DNA from: Myxococcus fulvus
Lineage (GTDB): Bacteria > Myxococcota > Myxococcia > Myxococcales > Myxococcaceae
DNA length: 64,000 bases
Assembly: GCF_900111765.1 (NCBI RefSeq)
Contig: NZ_FOIB01000002.1
Span: 930,001 to 994,000, forward strand
Direction of reading: 5' to 3'
Position 1 is the stretch's first letter. Every line of letters starts with the position of its first letter. Made by a program: the position numbers and the translations under genes. The notes under the pieces are model-generated. The model did not search any database and had not been told where the DNA came from. It worked only from the letters and a program-made list of their open reading frames with translations. Below are positions 54,363 through 63,431 of this stretch, piece after piece.

Positions 54363-54938
54363 ATGATGCGCCGTTCGCGCTGGCACCTCGGCTGGGTGCT
54401 GATGCTCGTCGCGGCCGCGCTGCTCGTGCTCTTCCCGCGCGCCATCGACGCGCTCAAGTCCCTGGAGCAGCCCGCAGCGCCGCTCCGTGCGGGCTCGCTG
54501 CTCGTCGCCCGTCCTGGCCGCGTCTCGGAGAACTTCGACGAGACCGTGGTGCTGCTCCTCGACGCGGGCGCCCAGCGCAGGACCTGGGGCGTGGTGCTCA
54601 ATCGCGTGCACACCCGGCAGGGCGAGCGCCTCCCCGAAGGCGTGGACCGCTGGGGCGGCCCGGTGAACCCCTCGCTCCACATCACCCTCACGCTGCGCCA
54701 CCCGGCCCCCGAGGGAGCACAGCCCCTCCTCGACGGCATCGCCTGGTACGAAGGACGTCGCGAGGCGCATCTGCCCATCGGTGAATCCCTCACCTTCGAG
54801 GGCGTCTCCGCATGGTCTCCCGGACAGCTCGAGGAGGAGGTGGCCCGAGGCGCCTGGTGGGTCCTCGAGGGCCAGCCCGCCGACGTGTTCACCGCCCCGG
54901 GTTCGCTGTGGGAGGAGCACGCCGTCCGCCACCTCTGA
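54363..54938 (+). CDS. YqgE/AlgH-family protein with N-terminal membrane anchor
   Basis: A 191-residue YqgE/AlgH (DUF179) protein. AGSLLVARPGRVSENFDETVVLLLD, GVVLNRV, WGGPVNPS and WSPGQLEEEVARGAWW are the family's conserved blocks. Unusual: residues 9-28 (GWVLMLVAAALLVLFPRAI) form a transmembrane helix ahead of the domain, whereas most YqgE proteins are cytosolic. The biochemical role of the family is not established. Confidence 0.85.
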   Translation: MMRRSRWHLGWVLMLVAAALLVLFPRAIDALKSLEQPAAPLRAGSLLVARPGRVSENFDETVVLLLDAGAQRRTWGVVLNRVHTRQGERLPEGVDRWGGPVNPSLHITLTLRHPAPEGAQPLLDGIAWYEGRREAHLPIGESLTFEGVSAWSPGQLEEEVARGAWWVLEGQPADVFTAPGSLWEEHAVRHL

Positions 54939-55102
54939 GCGCGCCGCGCCAGCAGCACGCCTCATGGAGCACATGGGCTCCAAAGCCCCTCCAACCGTCG
55001 GGTTCCGGACAGCGCCGCAATAGCGCGGGGCCGCCACGCCTTTGGAAGAGCCTGGGCAGTGACTACCTCCCCAGGACCCCACGTCTTCCCGGCGGACTCC
55101 CC

Positions 55103-56368
55103 ATGCGACGATTCCCTGCTCCCCGCTCTTCTCACGCCCTTCGAGGGCTCGCGCTCGCCGTGGCCTTCTCCTGCGCCTCCGCGAGCGCCCAGTCCACGGC
55201 GACTCCGCTGGAGGACAACCAGCGCATCACCGAGGGCTACATCGCCATCGCCTATGAGCTGGGCGCGGTGCTGGACCCGGCCCTGCAACCCGGTGGCGCC
55301 AGCGCCGTGCGCCCCACCTGGTTCACCTTCGCGCCCAATGCCTCGCGCACCGGCGGCGAGGGCATGCTCGGCACCGCCATCGCGAAGCGCATCATCGCCG
55401 CCGCGCGCGGACAGCCCTCGCTGTCGGTGCTCCATGCGCTCCAGCGCGTGGGGCTCGACCTCCAGCTGCTCGCCACGCCGGAGCAGCTGGGCCTGGAGCT
55501 GGTGCTGCGCGGAGTGCCCACGGACGCGGCGGCCTCGCTCGGCGCGCTCATCACCTCGCTCAACACCGCGGCGCTCCTGGACGTGCGCACGTTGAGCATC
55601 ACCGCCGCGCGCTTCGCCGCGCTCTACCAGTCCGCGCCGGGCTTCTGGCCGCTCGACAAGGTGGAGAGCATCGTGCTGACGCTGGAGCGCACCCTGCACG
55701 AGGGCAACCTCGCCATCTTCTCGGACATCGGCGGCTCGGGGCAGCTCTACCTGGCGTGGCGCCGCAGCGCCGTCGGCGCGGTGACGCCCGCGCGCGTGCT
55801 CACGGAGTTCACGCTGGTGGACGCGGTGCCCGCCCAGGCCGTGCAGGCCTACGACTACGCGCTGGCGCACGCGTTCGACACGCCGCGCCCCTACCAGTTC
55901 GACCAGCTCTTCCCGGGCATGCACTACAAGAGCCTGCTGGTCGCGGCCTTCGCCCTCTACGAGCAGGCCCGCCTGTCCACGAGCCCCGCCACCCGTGACG
56001 CGCTCGTGGCCATGGCCAACAACTACATCGCCTGGCGCGAGCAGCACGACATGGCACAGCCCGTCTTCTCGCCCGCCTCGCCCCGCGCGGACGAGGTGTC
56101 CCGCGTCGCGCTGCTCCGAATCATCACCCCGCTGCTGCGCACCGAGTTCGGCACGGTCGTCTGGAACTACGCCGACTATGCGAACAGCCAGCCGGACCGC
56201 GACGGCAACCCGTTGACCTCGCCGCCCACCGAGTACAATTGGGCCGACTTCTGGGACCGCTGGAACGGCATCCTCTACGCCTTCGACCAGGCGTACCTGG
56301 ACCCCACGGGGACGTGGGTCATGCCGGAACCCATCGTGGACCCGACCGCGCCGACGGGCGGGTCCTGA
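55103..56368 (+). CDS. Secreted protein of unknown function
   Basis: A 421-residue protein with a signal peptide (LRGLALAVAFSCASASAQ). The mature part is largely helical, with a segment rich in Tyr, Trp and Asp near the end (EYNWADFWDRWNGILYAFDQAY). No catalytic motif or family was recognised. The start at 55103 is where the signal peptide begins, though the ribosome-binding site is weak. The sequence is not repetitive. Confidence 0.7.
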   Translation: MRRFPAPRSSHALRGLALAVAFSCASASAQSTATPLEDNQRITEGYIAIAYELGAVLDPALQPGGASAVRPTWFTFAPNASRTGGEGMLGTAIAKRIIAAARGQPSLSVLHALQRVGLDLQLLATPEQLGLELVLRGVPTDAAASLGALITSLNTAALLDVRTLSITAARFAALYQSAPGFWPLDKVESIVLTLERTLHEGNLAIFSDIGGSGQLYLAWRRSAVGAVTPARVLTEFTLVDAVPAQAVQAYDYALAHAFDTPRPYQFDQLFPGMHYKSLLVAAFALYEQARLSTSPATRDALVAMANNYIAWREQHDMAQPVFSPASPRADEVSRVALLRIITPLLRTEFGTVVWNYADYANSQPDRDGNPLTSPPTEYNWADFWDRWNGILYAFDQAYLDPTGTWVMPEPIVDPTAPTGGS

Positions 56369-56526
56369 GTCGCATGTCCCGCCCTCGACGCGGGGCCGGC
56401 CTGTGGAGGGGCCGAGGTCGGGGCTGGTGGATGTCCCGACGTGCGGACGCCGCGCCGCAGCGTGATTCCCCAGGCGGAGCGGATGACTTGACGCATTTGG
56501 AGGGCCAGGGGACGGTTCAGGTCTAC

Positions 56527-58074
56527 ATGAGCCCCTCGCCGTCCGCCGTGTCCATCCCCTCCACGGACACCCCCGTCATCCCCTCGGGAGCCATGCCCGC
56601 AGCGCCCGCCGACGAAGCAGCGCTCTCCGCCGAGGCCCGCCTGTGCGTGCTGCGGGAGATGATGAGCGAGGCGTTCCTCTGCCTGGATGCCCAGGGGCGC
56701 ATCCGCGAGGTGAATGGCCGCGCCGCCGCGCTGCTCGGCGTACCCGCCCAGGAGCTGCAGGGCCAGGAGCCCTGGACGGCCGAGCCCGCGCTCGCGGGCA
56801 CCGTGCTGCACGAGCGCTTGATGGCCGCGTTGTCCACCCGCGAGGGGGGACGCTTCCTGGCGGAGCTGCCCTCGCGTGTCTGGCTGGACGTCAACGTCCG
56901 CGTGGTGGGCGAGGAAACGTGGGTGCTCGCCGCCGACATCACCCGGAGGCAGCGCGCGGAGAGCGAGGTGGCCAGGACCGAGGAGCGCTTCCGTCAGCTC
57001 GGCGAGCGCTTCCAGGTGGCGCTGGACTCCGCGCAGATGGCCGTCTGGGAGACCAACGTCGCCACCGGCCAGGTGTTCCGCTCGGAGGGACATGACCGCC
57101 TCTACGGCTATCCCCATCCGCTGGCGGAGTGGACCCACGAGCGGTTCATCGAGTCGCTCCACCCCGACGACCGCCCGGCCGTGCAGACGCAACTGAAGGA
57201 CATCGCCGCGGGCAGGACGGACGCGTACGTCTCCACGTACAGGACGCACTGGCCGGATGGCTCCTGGCACTGGCTCACCAGCCGCGCGCGGGTGCTGCGC
57301 GACGCGACGGGCAAGGTGATGGTGGTGCGCGGCGCGCTCCTGGACATCACCGCGCTGAAGGAGACGGAGTTCGCGCTGCAGGAGGCGGTGCGCACGCGCG
57401 ACGACTTCCTCTCGCTGGCGAGCCACGAGCTGCGCACGCCGCTGACGTCCCTGCGGCTGCAGGCCCAGCTGCTGCGGAGGCTCGCCGAGGGCAACGCGCA
57501 GGAGACGCTCGGCTCGCCCAAGGTCCAGGCGAAGCTGGACGCCACCGAGCGCCAGCTGCGCAGGCTGGGCGCGCTCGTGGACAACCTGCTCGACGTCAGC
57601 CGCATCCGCACGGGCAAGCTGGACTTCCACTTCTCCGACGGAGACCTGGCCGCCGTCGTGGCGGACCTGGTGGCGCGCTTCGGGGACGAGGCCCGGCACA
57701 CCGGCGTGCCGCTGAGCGCGAAGGTGGACGGGCCGATGGAGGGCCGCTTCGACCGACTGCGCATGGAACAGGTGGTGAGCAACCTCTTGTCCAATGCCCT
57801 GCGCTACGGCGCGGGCAACCCCGTGTCGCTGTCGCTCACGCGGCACGGTGACAAGGCGAAGCTGACGGTGTGCGACAGCGGCCCGGGGGTGCCGGTGAAG
57901 GACCGCGAGCGCATCTTCGAGCGCTTCACGCAGGGCGACAACGCGCGGCGACAGGGCGGAATGGGCCTGGGCCTCTACATCGTCCGGCAGATTGTCGAGG
58001 CGCACGGCGGCCACATCCACGTGGAGGACACGCCCGGCGGCGGCGCCACCTTCGCGGTGGAGCTGCCGCTCTAG
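56527..58074 (+). CDS. PAS-domain sensor histidine kinase
   Basis: A 515-residue soluble histidine kinase. A first PAS-like domain is at about residues 35-145, a second PAS/PAC domain at about 155-280 (GHDRLYGYPHPLAEWTHERF, HPDDRPAVQ), HisKA with His300 in SHELRTPL, and an HATPase with NLLSNALRYG, DSGPGVP and GMGLGLYIV. No transmembrane helix is evident, so it senses a cytoplasmic signal. No response regulator is adjacent on the same strand. Starts at 56374 and 56431 are in frame; I chose 56527 because the upstream residues are low-complexity. It shares CTAG with the convergent regulator's stop. Confidence 0.88.
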   Translation: MSPSPSAVSIPSTDTPVIPSGAMPAAPADEAALSAEARLCVLREMMSEAFLCLDAQGRIREVNGRAAALLGVPAQELQGQEPWTAEPALAGTVLHERLMAALSTREGGRFLAELPSRVWLDVNVRVVGEETWVLAADITRRQRAESEVARTEERFRQLGERFQVALDSAQMAVWETNVATGQVFRSEGHDRLYGYPHPLAEWTHERFIESLHPDDRPAVQTQLKDIAAGRTDAYVSTYRTHWPDGSWHWLTSRARVLRDATGKVMVVRGALLDITALKETEFALQEAVRTRDDFLSLASHELRTPLTSLRLQAQLLRRLAEGNAQETLGSPKVQAKLDATERQLRRLGALVDNLLDVSRIRTGKLDFHFSDGDLAAVVADLVARFGDEARHTGVPLSAKVDGPMEGRFDRLRMEQVVSNLLSNALRYGAGNPVSLSLTRHGDKAKLTVCDSGPGVPVKDRERIFERFTQGDNARRQGGMGLGLYIVRQIVEAHGGHIHVEDTPGGGATFAVELPL

Positions 58075-60824
58075 GACGCGCCGGGCTCGTCGCGAACGAA
58101 GGCGAAGCCCGGTGGCACCTCCAGGCGATAGCCCGGGTCCTCGAACACCAGCCGCGCGCCGGTGCCCTCCAGCATCTCCCGCAGGTGACGCACGTGCACG
58201 CGCAGCGCGTTGTCGTGCAGCCTCGGGTCATAGGCCGCTTCCCACATGGCCCGCACGCAGTCCTCCTTGGGCAGCGTGCGGCCCGGACGTCGGGCCAGCG
58301 CGTAGAGCAGCCTCCGCGGGAGCACGCGCCTGGCGAGCGAGACGGAGCGGGCTCCCGCGCGCAGCTCGTGGTGGCGCGCGTCGAGCACCACCGCGTCCGA
58401 CGCGGCGACGGGCGCCTCGACGGCCAGACGCGAGCCGGTGGAGGTCACCACCCGCAGCGAGGCGAGCGAGCGCGCCAGCTCCGGAATCAGCTCCGGGTCC
58501 GCCTCGCCCTCCGCGGCGGACCGCGCCGCGGCCTCCAGCGAGGCACGTGACTCCGCCGCGCGCTCGGCCAGCCGATGCAGCAGCGCCCGCGACAGGTGCG
58601 CCAGCGCGCGCTCCAGGGCGAAGTCCTCGCCGCGCGCCAGCGGCTCCAGCGAGGCCAGGAGTCCCTCGGCGCGCACGCTGTCGCCCGCCGTCGCCGAGGC
58701 CAATGCCACCAGCGCCCGCTGCCGCGCCGCCATGCCCGGGCGCACCTCGCGAGGCTCCACCGCCGACGGGCGCTCCACCTGCCTCAGCACATCGGCGGCG
58801 CGGGCGGCCTCGGCGGCGCGGGCCAGTCCCTCGGCGCCTCGGGCCCGTGCGTCCGCCGCGGCCTCGTCGAGCAGCGCGAGCCCCTCCGCGCGCCGCCCCA
58901 GCTCCAGCAGCATGCGCCCGGCGCTGACGCGGGAGAGATGGTGGATGAAGAGATAGCCGCCCTGCTGCGCGCGGGCCGACGTCTCACGCAGGCCCGCGAG
59001 TGACGCCCCGCGCTCTCCGCGCTCGCCCCGGACGAGGGCGGCGATGCAGTCGAGCTCCAGCGCCAGCCTCGGCGCGCCCAGCTGGCCCAGCTTCTCCCGA
59101 GCGCCCGCGAGCGCGGCCTCCGCTTGAGCGAAGCGGCCGAGCCGGCTGAGGATGCCCGCGGACATGGCGGCCACCAGCGGGCCGCGCGAGTTGAGCGGCG
59201 CGCCCTCCAGCAAGGACAGACACTGGTTGAGCGGCTCCTCCAGCCCGTCGTCCCGGCCTTCAATCCAACACATCAGCGCGCGGGCATAGGCCCCCCAGCC
59301 GAGCACGCGCCGGTCCTCGGTCGCGGAGCACGCCGCGTCCAGCATCTCCAGGGACTCATCCAGTCGCCCCTGGAAGAAGCGCAGCGCGGCCCACGCCAGG
59401 AGCTGCTGGAGGAACACCTCCGCGTCGCGCGGCATGGGCATCGACTGCAGCGTCCGCTCGCACGCGTCCAGCTCCAGCGAGAAGAGCGCCACGCGCACCA
59501 GCACCGTCCCCACCTGCTCGCGCAGGTCCGCGTCCCCGTCCTCACCGAGCGACGCGCGCAGCGCCAGGAGCTCCTCGTAGGCGCGGCGCAGGTCCAACAG
59601 GCGCACCTGGGCCCGGGCCCGGGCCAGTCCCACGTCGGGCGTGCACAGCGCGGGCGGCAGCGAGCCCAGCAGCGTGAGCAGCTCCCCGGCCGCGCCCTGG
59701 CGCACGAGCGCCTCCGCCTCCCCGACGATGAAGGCGCGACGCTCCTCGTGTCGTCCCAGGGCCTGCAGGTGGCGGGACATCGCGCGCACCCGCACCACCT
59801 CCGGCAGCGGCTCGCGTGACAGCAGCGCGAGCAGCGCCTCGTGCGCCGCGCGTGACTCCTCGGCGTCGAGCAGCGACTGGAACGCCTCGCGCACCAGGTC
59901 GTGCACGCCATGGCGGCCGCGCGCGTCCGTCTCCACGAGGAGCCGGGCCGACAGCCTTCGCAGCGCCTCGCCGGCGCCACCGTCCGGCAGCACGTCGGCG
60001 AGCGCGGAGGCGGGCAGCGGCAGCTCCGACAACGCGAGCACCGCGGCCACGCGCCGCTCATCCGGCGGCAGCGACGAGAGCGCCGCGCGCACCGGCTCCT
60101 CCACATCCGCGTCGTTCGCGTGCGCGCGGCGCAAGAGGAACGGCACACCCCGGGAGCGGGCCCAGGCCGCGGCGAAGCCCTCGCGCGCGCCATACAGCGT
60201 GTCCAGCTGCCGCCACAGCAGCTTCGCGGCGGACTCCGGCAGCCCATCCAGTCGCAGCTCGATGCGGTCCGGGCTCGTGGCCTGGCGGGGGAGCTCCTCG
60301 CGCGAGGTGGCCAGGAGCGCGCCCTTTCGCAGCCGCCCGCCGAGCCCCTCCACCAACGCCACGCGCTCCTCGCGCGCGAGCACGTGCAGGTCATCCACCA
60401 CGAACAGCGCCCCGCGCGCATCCAGCTCCCGGGCCAGGTCCTCCAGGCGCGCGTCGTCCGACAGCGCCTGCGCCACGGGCGCCTCGCGCAAGAGCCGGCG
60501 CGCGTCGTCCACCACCGAGTCCAGCGCGTCCCCCGGAGCGATGCGCCGGTGGACCACCGGCCCCCGATGTCGCGCCGCCACCGCGGCCACCAGCGCGGAC
60601 TTGCCCACCCCGGGCAGGCCATAGACGACCCCGGTGCGCACGCGGCGCAGCAGGCTGCTCAGCCGCTGGAGCTCCTGCTTGCGCCCGACGAAGACAGCGG
60701 GCGGCCCCAACCCTCGCGGCGCGGACGTCCGCGCCACCGCCTCGCGAGGCTCCCGCTTCCCACGCGGGGCCGTGCCCGGGGCACGTCGACGACCACGGGG
60801 AGGAGGCGGCGTGCCGGCGCGCAT
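58071..60824 (-). CDS. Large regulator: ATPase (STAND-like) - TPR - OmpR-type winged helix
   Basis: A 917-residue protein. An N-terminal basic Pro/Arg-rich leader (residues 1-40) is followed by an AAA/NACHT-like ATPase with Walker A GLPGVGKS (Lys75) and Walker B LFVVDDLHVL. The middle 500 residues are helical repeats of TPR type. The last 100 residues are an OmpR-like winged-helix DNA-binding domain (LLYALARRPGRTLPKEDCVRAMW, NALRVHVRHLREMLEG). It resembles AfsR/SARP and LuxR-LAL-type regulators but with the DNA-binding domain at the C terminus. The ATG at 60824 has GAGGTG upstream. Convergent with the histidine kinase, sharing CTAG. Confidence 0.85.
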   Translation of the reverse strand: MRAGTPPPPRGRRRAPGTAPRGKREPREAVARTSAPRGLGPPAVFVGRKQELQRLSSLLRRVRTGVVYGLPGVGKSALVAAVAARHRGPVVHRRIAPGDALDSVVDDARRLLREAPVAQALSDDARLEDLARELDARGALFVVDDLHVLAREERVALVEGLGGRLRKGALLATSREELPRQATSPDRIELRLDGLPESAAKLLWRQLDTLYGAREGFAAAWARSRGVPFLLRRAHANDADVEEPVRAALSSLPPDERRVAAVLALSELPLPASALADVLPDGGAGEALRRLSARLLVETDARGRHGVHDLVREAFQSLLDAEESRAAHEALLALLSREPLPEVVRVRAMSRHLQALGRHEERRAFIVGEAEALVRQGAAGELLTLLGSLPPALCTPDVGLARARAQVRLLDLRRAYEELLALRASLGEDGDADLREQVGTVLVRVALFSLELDACERTLQSMPMPRDAEVFLQQLLAWAALRFFQGRLDESLEMLDAACSATEDRRVLGWGAYARALMCWIEGRDDGLEEPLNQCLSLLEGAPLNSRGPLVAAMSAGILSRLGRFAQAEAALAGAREKLGQLGAPRLALELDCIAALVRGERGERGASLAGLRETSARAQQGGYLFIHHLSRVSAGRMLLELGRRAEGLALLDEAAADARARGAEGLARAAEAARAADVLRQVERPSAVEPREVRPGMAARQRALVALASATAGDSVRAEGLLASLEPLARGEDFALERALAHLSRALLHRLAERAAESRASLEAAARSAAEGEADPELIPELARSLASLRVVTSTGSRLAVEAPVAASDAVVLDARHHELRAGARSVSLARRVLPRRLLYALARRPGRTLPKEDCVRAMWEAAYDPRLHDNALRVHVRHLREMLEGTGARLVFEDPGYRLEVPPGFAFVRDEPGAS

Positions 60825-61230
60825 GCTCACCTCGTCACGCGCCAACGCGAGTCACCGGCCCGGGACGCTCGCCTCCCCTCACCCCCTGTGAGAGGCGACG
60901 GGAACAACGTCTCGAACTCCAGCGCGCGGCCAGGTCTCATGTGCCCCAGCCTGACACACCCTCCTGTCCCATTCGTATGTCCCCCCTTGGACACCTGGGG
61001 TGTGCGCCCCTCGCGAGCCGCACCTACCCGGTGAGTCCCCACCCGACATCGTGGGTTCCAATATCACTCCGATTTTTCACATTTTGTCGCCCGTCGAGAA
61101 GGAATTGGCGCCCGGACGAAAACAACGGGAAGTGAAATCGCGCATCATTCCCCGGTTACCTGAGGGCCAGGGAGCAAGCAGCCGTAGGCGGTCAGCGAGC
61201 CCACAGGTCTTACGTCCGGAGGGCGCTCCG
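60825..61230 (+). promoter_or_regulatory. 406-bp gap between divergent genes, with a start-covering hairpin
   Basis: The gap separates the large regulator (minus) from the small gene at 61231 (plus). A moderately AT-rich patch (61055-61085) may hold a promoter. At 61217-61230, CGGAG-GGCG-CTCCG forms a hairpin that covers the GGAGGG ribosome-binding site of the next gene. No gene was found here. Confidence 0.45.
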
Positions 61231-61599
61231 ATGTGGATCGAGACCATCATCATGCCCCGGGAGGAGCGCGAGCCACGTCCGGCTCCGCCTCCCCGAGACA
61301 GGCGCGCCGCCCTCCTCGCCGCGGGCGAGGAGAGTCGTGCCTTGCGGGATGATGTGATGCGGTTCCTGAGCGCGAACCACCTGCTGGGCGCGGTGAAGTG
61401 GATGAGCGAGCCGGGCTTCCTGCCGCTCATCACCCTGCACTGCACGGAGCGCGCGCTGGAGAAGCTCCGAAGCGCCGCGGAGTTCGTGGTGGGGCGCGCG
61501 TCACCGGTGGATGCCTACCAGCCGCTGACCTCCACGGAGCCGGAGCTGTCCTCGGAGCCGGTGCCCATGGCCGCGTCCGCCTTCGCGCGCTACTCCTGA
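61231..61599 (+). CDS. Small protein of unknown function
   Basis: A 122-residue protein. The middle is helical (ALRDDVMRFLSANHLLGAVKWM) and followed by FLPLITLHCTERALEKLRSAAEFVV, resembling a ferredoxin-like or ACT-type small fold. A GGAGGG site eight bases upstream fixes the start. No family was recognised. The 3' end overlaps the convergent gene by 10 bases. Confidence 0.72.
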   Translation: MWIETIIMPREEREPRPAPPPRDRRAALLAAGEESRALRDDVMRFLSANHLLGAVKWMSEPGFLPLITLHCTERALEKLRSAAEFVVGRASPVDAYQPLTSTEPELSSEPVPMAASAFARYS

Positions 61600-62387
61600 C
61601 GCCACGCGGGCAGCTCCACCCCGGGCCAGTCCCGCGACATCGCCGCCTCGGACTCCAGGAGGAAGGCGCCCAGTTCCAGCAGGCGCTCGGCGATGCGGGC
61701 CGCGTCGTCGGTGGAGGTGATGAGCCCCCGGAGGGCCTCCTCCGCGGACTCCGCGTCGGCCACCCGAAGCACCCACTCCGGACAACCCTCGTCCCCGGTC
61801 GCCGCGCACCAGTCCCGCGCGCCCTGGCGAAGCTGCTCCGCCTCCTGGGCCGTGAAGACGAGCACCGCCGTGTCGCCGTGCGCCGCGCACCGCGCATGCA
61901 CCCGGCGCAGCGCGCGCACGAGCAGGTGGGCCACCCCTCTGAGCGTGACGTCGTAGACGTGGCGCTCGGGCAGGTCCACCTCGCCCCGGATGCCCAGCAC
62001 GACGTCGCCGAGCAGCAGCGTGTAGCGGAAGTCCTCCCGGCCCGTGCGAGCATCCTCGGTGAAGACGCTCAGCTCCCGGCCCCGCCCCGAAAGGCCCGTG
62101 GCGACGCGCATGGGCTGCAGGCCTCCCTGGCCCATGAGCTGCTCGTACGACGCGCGCCCCATGACCTGGGTGGCGTCGACATCCAGCCGCCATCCCCGCC
62201 AGCTCGCGCAGACGCCGGGCTCGAGCACACCCGCCGCGGCGCCCCCCTCGCCGCGCGCGAAGTCCTCCAGCACCGTCAACATCTCCCGGGGGCCGCCGAG
62301 GACGCGAACGGTGCGGGCATCCAGCCGCCGGAACACGAGTGACGTCTCTTCCCGCGAGTCCCCAACACTGCGCCAGTCCCCATGCAT
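61590..62387 (-). CDS. Protein of unknown function
   Basis: A 265-residue protein with no signal peptide or transmembrane helix. Segments include FRRLDARTVRVLGGPREMLTVLEDF near the N terminus and DFRYTLLLGDVVLGIRGEVDLP, HVYDVTLRGVAHLLVRALRRV in the middle. GAGGGGGA precedes the ATG at 62387, which decides the start over an upstream frame. I do not recognise the family; the paralogue-rich myxobacterial DUF families are a possibility. Confidence 0.7.
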   Translation of the reverse strand: MHGDWRSVGDSREETSLVFRRLDARTVRVLGGPREMLTVLEDFARGEGGAAAGVLEPGVCASWRGWRLDVDATQVMGRASYEQLMGQGGLQPMRVATGLSGRGRELSVFTEDARTGREDFRYTLLLGDVVLGIRGEVDLPERHVYDVTLRGVAHLLVRALRRVHARCAAHGDTAVLVFTAQEAEQLRQGARDWCAATGDEGCPEWVLRVADAESAEEALRGLITSTDDAARIAERLLELGAFLLESEAAMSRDWPGVELPAWRQE

Positions 62388-62473
62388 CGGCGTCCCCCTC
62401 GAGCGACTGCTCCAGGGAGTTGTCGTCCAAATCGGGACGGGCGTGGGATTAAACGGAGTTAAATCCGCGCGCC

Positions 62474-63295
62474 TCAACCGCCGAAGTGCTCCTGGAAGGC
62501 GCGCAGGTTCGGCCCGTCCCCGCCCCGCTCGTACACGGCGAAGACCACGCGCGAGAAGGCGCCATACAACTGCGTCAGCGCGCTCGAGAACGCCCGCGCC
62601 ACCTCCGCCGGCTCGTTGCGGAAGACGCCGCAGCCCCACGCCCCCAGCACCAGGACCTCATGCCCCTGATGCGCGGCGACCTGGAGCACCTTCAGCGCGC
62701 GCGCCCGCAGCACCGCGTGGAGCTGACGCCGCTGCCGAGGGTCCTCTCGCAGCACCACGCCCGCGTTGGGCCCGGGCGCGGTGAGCACCGAGAGGAGGAA
62801 GGGCCGCTCCAACAGCTCCAGCGAGTCGTCGCGGAAGAACGGCACGTCCGGCGAATAGATGAGGTGGTCCGTGTAGAGCGCCGAGCGCTCCTCGCGGTTG
62901 GCGTCGTAGTACTCGCGCTGCGTGAGCAGGCAGGGATAGAGCGCCGAGCAGCGCGCCAGGTCCTCCTCCTGCGCCTTCGCGCCGCCCAGGAAGCCGCCGC
63001 CCGGGTTCCTCGCGGAGGCGAAGTTGAGCGCCGCGACGCGCGTCAGCCCCTCCTCCTCCACCAGCCTGCGCGCCGCCTGCCCCGTCTTCTCGCCCGTCAC
63101 CTCGATGCGCGGCGCCGTGCCGGCCGCGAGCCCCCGAGGCGTCAGTCCCGAGAAGTCCTCGGGACGGTAGAGCACCGTCCCTTGCACCGCCCGCTCCACC
63201 AGGTCGCCCACCTGGACCACCCGGCCCGAGGGCGCCACGTACTGTCCTTGCTCCGTGATGCGCACCGTCTGGCGCGCAAGCTCCTTCAACGACAT
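62474..63295 (-). CDS. TIGR02452-family protein (poly(ADP-ribose) glycohydrolase-like)
   Basis: A 273-residue macrodomain-like protein. VAALNFASARNPGGGFLGGAKAQEEDLARCSALYPCL read in pieces contains the GGG loop and the catalytic-type Glu pair (QEE) of bacterial-type PARG, which removes ADP-ribose chains from proteins. Further motifs are VLVLGAWGCGVFRNEP and the Asn-rich start of the first strand. The N-terminal 60 residues form a small beta domain. Single gene. Confidence 0.88.
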   Translation of the reverse strand: MSLKELARQTVRITEQGQYVAPSGRVVQVGDLVERAVQGTVLYRPEDFSGLTPRGLAAGTAPRIEVTGEKTGQAARRLVEEEGLTRVAALNFASARNPGGGFLGGAKAQEEDLARCSALYPCLLTQREYYDANREERSALYTDHLIYSPDVPFFRDDSLELLERPFLLSVLTAPGPNAGVVLREDPRQRRQLHAVLRARALKVLQVAAHQGHEVLVLGAWGCGVFRNEPAEVARAFSSALTQLYGAFSRVVFAVYERGGDGPNLRAFQEHFGG

Positions 63296-63431
63296 GACCC
63301 GCTGCCTTTCGATGCCAGCCCCGTGGTGAGCACGAAGCTTCGTGTCTCACAAACACGAAGCAACGGCCTCCACCCTGACAAGGCGAAGGCTCCGGGCCCC
63401 GGAGCGGGTGGGGCCCGGAGGCGCGGGGGTG

